Source of the DNA: Zymomonas sp.
Lineage (GTDB): Bacteria; Pseudomonadota; Alphaproteobacteria; Sphingomonadales; Sphingomonadaceae
Length of the DNA stretch: 9,905 nucleotides
Direction: 5' to 3'
Assembly: GCA_027489105.1 (NCBI GenBank)
Contig: JAIYAJ010000204.1
Span: 1-9,905 of the forward strand
Shown: positions 6,441 to 9,905 of the stretch, piece by piece
Numbering within the stretch: the first letter of the stretch is position 1
How the letters are laid out: every line of letters starts with the position of its first letter
Made by a program: the position numbers and the translations under genes
The notes under the pieces: generated by a model
Told to the model about the DNA's origin: nothing
Databases searched by the model: none
What the model saw: only the letters and a program-made list of their open reading frames with translations

Positions 6441-7217
6441 ATGACGGCAACGGGACGGCTGGCAGGGCGCATCGCCCTGGTGACGGGCGCGGGTTCGGGT
6501 ATCGGCCTCGGCATAGGGCGCCGTTTCGCAGCGGAAGGCGCGACCGTGCTGTTCACCGACATCGATGGCGACAAGGCGCAGGCCGCCGCAGCCGAGGCCG
6601 GCGGCCACGCCGCGACGCTGGACGTCACCAGCGAAGCCAGCTGGGCCGGGGCCGCAGCGCTGGTCGAGCAGAGCCTCGGCGGCCTCCACATTCTCGTCAA
6701 CAATGCCGGTATCTGCGTGCCCGGATCGGTCGAGGACACCGACTTCGCCGCCTGGCGCCGCAGCCATGCGATCAACCTCGATGGCGTCTTCCTCGGCTGC
6801 CACAGCCTGTTGCCGCTAATGGCGAAGACGACCGTAGCCAGCGGGCTTGGCGGCGCGATCCTCAACATATCCTCGGTGTCCGCGATGGTCGCCTCGGCCA
6901 ATTTCGCGAGCTATAATTCGTCCAAGGCGGCGGTCCGCCACCTGACCAAGTCGATCGCGCTCCATTGCGCGAAACAGCGCTACGCCGTTCGCTGCAACTC
7001 GATCCATCCGACCTTCATCGACACACCGCTGATCGACACGCTGGCCAAGGGCGCCGACCATGCGGCGATGATCGAGAAACTGGCCCGCCAGGTCCCGATC
7101 GGCCGCGTCGGCGACACCGACGACGTTGCCTGGGCGGCGGTCTATCTCTGCTCGGACGAGGCCAAATTCGTGACCGGGGCAGAGTTGCTGATCGATGGCG
7201 GGCTGGCGGCCCAGTAA
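6441..7217 (+). CDS. NAD-dependent short-chain dehydrogenase/reductase, 3beta/17beta-hydroxysteroid dehydrogenase-like
   Basis: This is a 258-residue classical SDR with a complete motif set: cofactor loop TGAGSGIG at 15-22, NNAG at 87-90, structural Asn112, Ser144/Ser145 in NISSVSAM, and catalytic Tyr158 and Lys162 (YNSSK). Asp40 at the end of the second strand (LFTDID) indicates NAD(H) over NADP(H). The segment from SIALHCAKQRYAVR through CNSIHPTFIDTP recalls bacterial 3beta/17beta-hydroxysteroid dehydrogenase and cyclohexanol dehydrogenase types, but SDR substrates cannot be read reliably from such resemblance. It probably oxidises a secondary alcohol, possibly the hydroxyacyl product of the divergent hydratase. 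The ATG at 6441 has GGGAG (6426-6430) 10 bases upstream. The gene ends 12 bases from the stop of the opposite-strand TIM-barrel gene. Family assignment is certain. Confidence 0.94.
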   Translation: MTATGRLAGRIALVTGAGSGIGLGIGRRFAAEGATVLFTDIDGDKAQAAAAEAGGHAATLDVTSEASWAGAAALVEQSLGGLHILVNNAGICVPGSVEDTDFAAWRRSHAINLDGVFLGCHSLLPLMAKTTVASGLGGAILNISSVSAMVASANFASYNSSKAAVRHLTKSIALHCAKQRYAVRCNSIHPTFIDTPLIDTLAKGADHAAMIEKLARQVPIGRVGDTDDVAWAAVYLCSDEAKFVTGAELLIDGGLAAQ

Positions 7218-7229
7218 GCGCGCCGGCCG

Positions 7230-8051
7230 CTACGCCGTCTCGGCGAACAGCCGCTCGGCCGCTTCACGCAAACCGCGTGCATGGCCGAGGGCGCCCAGCC
7301 GGGCGACGCGCTCGGCATCGGGAACCTCGACACTGAAGGCGCAATCGGCAGGCATCGCCCGGACGAGCGACACGAGGTCGATCTCCCCTTCATCCGGCAC
7401 CAGCCGCCGATCGCGGGCCTCGCGCAGCCGCCCGGCGGGGTCCGCCGGCGCGGCAAGCGGGGCGTCGCACAGCTGGAGGAGGCGAAGCGGGGTACCGCAT
7501 GACGCCGCAACGTCGGCCGCACATCCACCCGATCGGGTCAGATGGAGCGCGTCGACGACCAGCGAGACATTGGCTTCGCCGGCCTGCGCCCGCAGCGCGA
7601 CCGCCTCGCCCAGTGAACGCATTTGGGTGGACGGCGCGAACTCCAGCCCGACCTCGATCTTGTAGCCACCCGCCAGCCGAGCGAGCGCGCCTATCCGGTC
7701 GGCGGCCCGAGCCATGTCCTCGTCCACGACGCAAACGGTCAGCAGCCGCGCACCGATCGCGGCGCCTGCCGCGAGCATCGGTTCGCACGCTGCGATATCG
7801 CTGTTGCGGCCGATCATGAGCACCTCGATCTCGGAGATGAGGACACCCTCGCCAGCGGCGATCCGCCCCAGTTCGACGGCCATGGCTGGCCCATCGACGA
7901 GGGCGGGCGACAGCAGGCGCGGACGGGCTGCATCCCCGCCGAAAACACGCAGGCAGGCGCGGGAATAGCCCGCCCCCGCCGCCGTGCGCACGAAGACGTC
8001 GGGCGTCAGTTGCGGCAAGGACAGCGGAGCGAGCGACAGGCGGGAGATCAT
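7230..8051 (-). CDS. Sugar phosphate isomerase/epimerase-like TIM-barrel protein
   Basis: The 273-residue protein has the pattern of the xylose-isomerase-like TIM-barrel (AP endonuclease 2) superfamily, which includes sugar and inositol epimerases, dehydratases and ring-modifying enzymes. Candidate metal ligands fall at strand ends: Glu137 in VGLEFAP, Asp167 and His170 in VVDALHL, and Glu241 in FSVEVP. LQLCDAP (Gln192, Asp195) and VPDEGEIDL (217-225) match usual family segments. The start is ATG 8051-8049, with an AGGAG-type ribosome site immediately upstream; extending to 8120 adds 23 residues with no family resemblance. No signal peptide is seen, so it should be cytoplasmic. It is transcribed alone, converging on the dehydrogenase. 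Its reaction is unknown; in catabolic clusters relatives isomerise or dehydrate a pathway intermediate. Fold assignment is good, function open. Confidence 0.85.
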   Translation of the reverse strand: MISRLSLAPLSLPQLTPDVFVRTAAGAGYSRACLRVFGGDAARPRLLSPALVDGPAMAVELGRIAAGEGVLISEIEVLMIGRNSDIAACEPMLAAGAAIGARLLTVCVVDEDMARAADRIGALARLAGGYKIEVGLEFAPSTQMRSLGEAVALRAQAGEANVSLVVDALHLTRSGGCAADVAASCGTPLRLLQLCDAPLAAPADPAGRLREARDRRLVPDEGEIDLVSLVRAMPADCAFSVEVPDAERVARLGALGHARGLREAAERLFAETA

Positions 8052-8052
8052 G

Positions 8053-8062
8053 CCCCCCTCCT
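8053..8062 (-). promoter_or_regulatory. Strong ribosome binding site fixing the TIM-barrel gene start
   Basis: On the minus strand this reads AGGAGGGGGG, one base before ATG 8051-8049; the AGGAG core is 6 bases from the start codon. It decides against the longer open frame that reaches 8120. Confidence 0.75.
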
Positions 8063-8376
8063 GCCAGCCCGCCCCATAGCTGTCACGCTGCCGTTCAGGG
8101 CGATGCCGGGCCTGCCGCATTGCCTGCGGGCAGGATGCGGTTCAGAACGGTGTAGCCCTGACGCTTCCCGACACTGTTCTGGAAGACCGCCGTCGGCACG
8201 TCGACGGTGACAGCGAGCCGTATGAAGCAGATGCACGAAAGACATCGACCGTGGCGGCGCAGCGCAAGACAAGAATGAACACGACGAATACTCTCCCCGT
8301 CCGCCCCAACCGGAACGGCCCCGGGGGCCGCCAACAGCCCCAACTGCATGCAATATCACGGTCCAATCATCCGAAA

Positions 8377-8407
8377 TTGCTCGATTTTCGTTACGGAACC
8401 TTATGAT
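8377..8407 (+). promoter_or_regulatory. Possible promoter of the FNR-type regulator gene
   Basis: TTGCTC (8377-8382) and TATGAT (8402-8407, five of six matches to TATAAT) are separated by 19 bases; TTATGA one base earlier gives 18. They lie in the only AT-rich stretch upstream of the gene and would give a leader of about 90 bases. No FNR box overlaps them, so autoregulation by a TTGAT-type site is not evident. This is a pattern match only. Confidence 0.35.
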
Positions 8408-8506
8408 GGGCGCTTCTCCGACATCCGCGCCTTTCGGTATGTTTGCGTATATCGACGCTGGCCCCCGGCCGCCAATTTCCGCACGCTCGAAGATGTGAGG
8501 GGTGCG

Positions 8507-9235
8507 ATGTACAACGATGTCCAGCTGACGACGCTGCCGGGGGAAAGCTTCGACCGGACGATGCCCGACAGCTGCGAAAGCTGCGAGGTTCGCAAGACCG
8601 CGATCTGCTGCTCGCTCGACAGCGCCGGCCTGGCCGCACTCGGCCGGCTCGGCCGCAAGATGCGGCTGAGCGCGGGCCAGACGCTGGTCTGGGAGGGCGA
8701 TGAATCGGTCGTCGTCGGCAATGTCCTGTCGGGTATGCTCAAGCTGTCGACGGTCACCGGCGACGGCCGCGAGCAGATCGTCGGCATCGTCTACCCTTCG
8801 GACTTCATCGGTCGTCCGTTCGGCAAGGACAGCCACCACAGCGTCACGGCCCTGACCGACGCCTCGCTCTGTGTCTTCGGTCGAGGGACCTTCGATCGCT
8901 TCGCCCGCGAACATGAGGCGGTAGGCCACGCGCTGCTTCAGCGCACCCTGAACGAACTGGACCGCGCCCGGCACTGGATGCTGCTGCTCGGCCGCAAATC
9001 GGCCTGCGAGCGCGTCGCCAGCCTGATCCTGGAGATGGCCGAGCGCATGGGCGGCGGACGCGATCTGGTGCTACCGCTCTCGCGCCAGCAAATGGCCGAC
9101 GTGCTGGGCCTGACGATCGAGACGGTCAGCCGCTCGCTCACCAAGCTCAAGCAGGCGGGCATCATCGGCCTGCCCGGCCCCCGGCTGCTGTCGATCGCCC
9201 ACCCCGAAAAGCTCGAGCGCATCGCCACCGGCTGA
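8507..9235 (+). CDS. fnr: FNR/CRP-family oxygen-sensing transcriptional regulator with [4Fe-4S] cysteines
   Basis: The 242-residue product has the FNR layout. An N-terminal cysteine group Cys23-x2-Cys26-x7-Cys34 (SCESCEVRKTAICC) is followed by a cyclic-nucleotide-binding-like beta barrel (about 40-125), a dimer helix (about 129-160), and a C-terminal winged helix with SRQQMADVLGLTIETVSRSL at 192-211. The fourth ligand is Cys122 in ASLCVFG, at the same number as in E. coli FNR. The recognition helix has E205-T-V-S-R209, the E-x-x-S-R signature that reads TTGAT-N4-ATCAA. The first group is spaced x2/x7, unlike x2/x5 in E. coli but as in alphaproteobacterial FnrN/FnrL types; Cys35 could replace Cys34. 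ATG 8507 is chosen for the AGGGG (8498-8502) just upstream and the usual protein length. It likely activates micro-oxic respiration genes, beginning with the adjacent ccoN. Confidence 0.93.
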   Translation: MYNDVQLTTLPGESFDRTMPDSCESCEVRKTAICCSLDSAGLAALGRLGRKMRLSAGQTLVWEGDESVVVGNVLSGMLKLSTVTGDGREQIVGIVYPSDFIGRPFGKDSHHSVTALTDASLCVFGRGTFDRFAREHEAVGHALLQRTLNELDRARHWMLLLGRKSACERVASLILEMAERMGGGRDLVLPLSRQQMADVLGLTIETVSRSLTKLKQAGIIGLPGPRLLSIAHPEKLERIATG

Positions 9236-9238
9236 CAG

Positions 9239-9252
9239 TTGATCTCCGTCAA
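9239..9252 (+). promoter_or_regulatory. FNR box upstream of ccoN
   Basis: TTGATCTCCGTCAA matches TTGAT-N4-ATCAA at 9 of 10 fixed positions. Its centre is at 9245.5; an activator at -41.5 would put the transcription start near 9287, 20 bases before the ccoN ATG, with GATGGA-like sequence near 9275-9280 as a weak -10. It starts 3 bases after the regulator's stop codon. The match to the regulator's E-x-x-S-R helix makes the assignment persuasive. Confidence 0.82.
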
Positions 9253-9255
9253 CGA

Positions 9256-9272
9256 CCCGGCGCCGCGCCGGG
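9256..9272. other. 7-bp perfect GC palindrome next to the FNR box
   Basis: CCCGGCG (9256-9262) and CGCCGGG (9266-9272) are exact reverse complements around CCG. It lies 20 bases after the regulator's stop, so it may end that transcript, although no T-run follows. It also falls between the FNR box and the predicted -10 of ccoN, so it may equally be a second operator. The sequence does not decide. Confidence 0.5.
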
Positions 9273-9306
9273 CTGATGGAGGCCAGGATCGCTCAAGAGG
9301 ACCTAT

Positions 9307-9905
9307 ATGATCGCTCTGCTGTTCCGGAGCGGAGGGTGGCTGCTCGCCCTTCTGCTCGCCATCATCGCGGCTGCCGAGGCCGAAGATTCCGCCTTCGCCG
9401 TGCAGATGGGCATCGTCGCCCTCGCCGCGCTGGCAACGCTGTGGATCACGCTGTCGCGCACCGATTTCGACGTGCTGCCCGGCCGCAAGGCCGCGCCGGT
9501 GGAGACCGGCTATTATGACGACGTGATCCGCTGGGGCACGATCGCGACACTCTTCTGGGGCGTCGCCGGTTTTGCCGTCGGTCTCTACATCGCGCTGCAG
9601 CTGGCCTTTCCGATGCTCAACCTGGGGCTCGAATATACGAGCTTCGGGCGGCTGCGCCCGCTGCATACCTCCGCCGTCATCTTCGCCTTCGGCGGCAATG
9701 CGCTGATCGCGACCAGCTTCTGGGTGGTGCAGCGCACCTGTCGCGCGCGGCTCGCCTTCCCGGCGCTCGCCCGCTTCGTCTTCTGGGGCTATCAGCTGTT
9801 CATCGTGCTGGCGGCGACCGGCTATCTGCTCGGCATCACCGAGGGCCGCGAATATGCCGAGCCGGAATGGTATGTCGACATCTGGCTGACGATCGTCTGG
9901 GTCAG
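9307..9905 (+). CDS. ccoN: cbb3-type cytochrome c oxidase subunit I, N-terminal part (continues beyond window)
   Basis: The frame opens at ATG 9307 with GAGG (9297-9300) 6 bases upstream and is still open at the last base, giving 199 residues. From residue 69 on it is clearly Cco[21 protein letters not shown] (first conserved helix) and [20 protein letters not shown] at 114-133, whose His120 matches the low-spin haem b ligand. CcoN is the catalytic membrane subunit of the high-affinity terminal oxidase, reducing oxygen at low concentration with electrons from c-type cytochromes CcoO and CcoP, expected just downstream. About 65 residues precede the conserved core and include two extra hydrophobic segments (about 10-23 and 32-50), a longer N-terminus than in compact CcoN proteins. 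Four further membrane segments are visible, near 74-104, 118-142, 154-176 and from 190. Regulation by the adjacent FNR-type protein through the box at 9239-9252 is likely. Confidence 0.95.
   Translation, partial: MIALLFRSGGWLLALLLAIIAAAEAEDSAFAVQMGIVALAALATLWITLSRTDFDVLPGRKAAPVETGYYDDVIRWGTIATLFWGVAGFAVGLYIALQLAFPMLNLGLEYTSFGRLRPLHTSAVIFAFGGNALIATSFWVVQRTCRARLAFPALARFVFWGYQLFIVLAATGYLLGITEGREYAEPEWYVDIWLTIVWV

Larger units (their letters stand above)
8052..8506. other. 455-bp intergenic region between divergent genes, no certain gene
   Basis: Beyond the ribosome sites at its ends, the region holds a CCGTCG/CGACGG stem (8190-8207), a GC palindrome CGGCCCCGGGGGCCG (8316-8330), and a clearly more AT-rich segment from about 8345 to 8460 that suits the promoter of the FNR-type gene. 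Short minus-strand frames at 8095-8349 and 8142-8366 are open but lack ribosome sites and recognisable motifs. The forward frame of the regulator is open back to ATG 8348, but the extra 53 residues resemble no FNR N-terminus. Confidence 0.6.

Noticed and set aside
8348..8506. N-terminal extension of the FNR-type regulator to ATG 8348
   Set aside because: The extra 53 residues are unlike FNR proteins, there is no ribosome site before 8348, and the stretch is AT-rich and promoter-like. The 8507 start puts the fourth cysteine at position 122 as in E. coli FNR.
8048..8974. 308-codon minus-strand open frame opposite the FNR-type gene
   Set aside because: It overlaps two well-supported genes and the intergenic region, lacks a ribosome site, and its sequence resembles no family I know.
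8938..9666. 242-codon minus-strand open frame across the fnr-ccoN junction
   Set aside because: It is antisense to the conserved FNR helix-turn-helix and CcoN helices and crosses the FNR box; it is a codon-bias shadow.

Overview
This window is GC-rich bacterial DNA, most likely from an alphaproteobacterium of the Sphingomonadales. The inference rests on codon style, on a dispersed palindromic repeat whose spurious translation begins with the DPRLRGDDG-like string common in that group, and on an FNR-type regulator next to a cbb3 oxidase operon. This is inference from pattern memory, not a database result.

Layout. (1) 1-2098: a forward, tightly coupled three-gene operon tail. It holds the 3' end of a hydantoinase B/oxoprolinase-family gene, a class III (CaiB/BaiF) CoA-transferase, and an isochorismatase-fold cysteine hydrolase resembling N-carbamoylsarcosine amidohydrolase. 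(2) 2099-2697: about 600 bases without a believable gene. It contains an inverted pair of REP elements and then a run of stem-loops, including a perfect 15-bp hairpin. (3) 2698-5474: a two-gene molybdenum hydroxylase operon of the isoquinoline 1-oxidoreductase type (2Fe-2S small subunit, Moco large subunit with a twin-arginine N-terminus). (4) 5487-7217: a reverse MaoC-type enoyl-CoA hydratase 2 and a forward short-chain dehydrogenase, transcribed divergently from a 114-bp gap. (5) 7230-8051: a reverse xylose-isomerase-like TIM-barrel gene. (6) 8507-9905: an FNR-type oxygen-sensing regulator, a near-perfect FNR box, and the 5' part of ccoN, subunit I of cbb3 cytochrome oxidase, cut by the window end.

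How the genes may work together. Regions 1-5 look like accessory catabolism: hydrolytic opening of a cyclic amide or ureide, amide hydrolysis, CoA activation, hydroxylation of a heterocycle or aldehyde oxidation, then hydration and alcohol oxidation as in beta-oxidation. No substrate can be read from the sequence, and the 600-base gap leaves open whether the first operon and the Mo-hydroxylase belong to one pathway. Region 6 is a recognisable respiratory module: the FNR protein keeps its four expected cluster cysteines and the E-x-x-S-R recognition helix, and the box between it and ccoN suggests low-oxygen activation of the oxidase.

No tRNA, rRNA, CRISPR array, insertion sequence or prophage feature was found. 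I see no clearly undescribed system. The least explained parts are the structured 2249-2697 leader and the combined hydantoinase/CoA-transferase/amidase operon.
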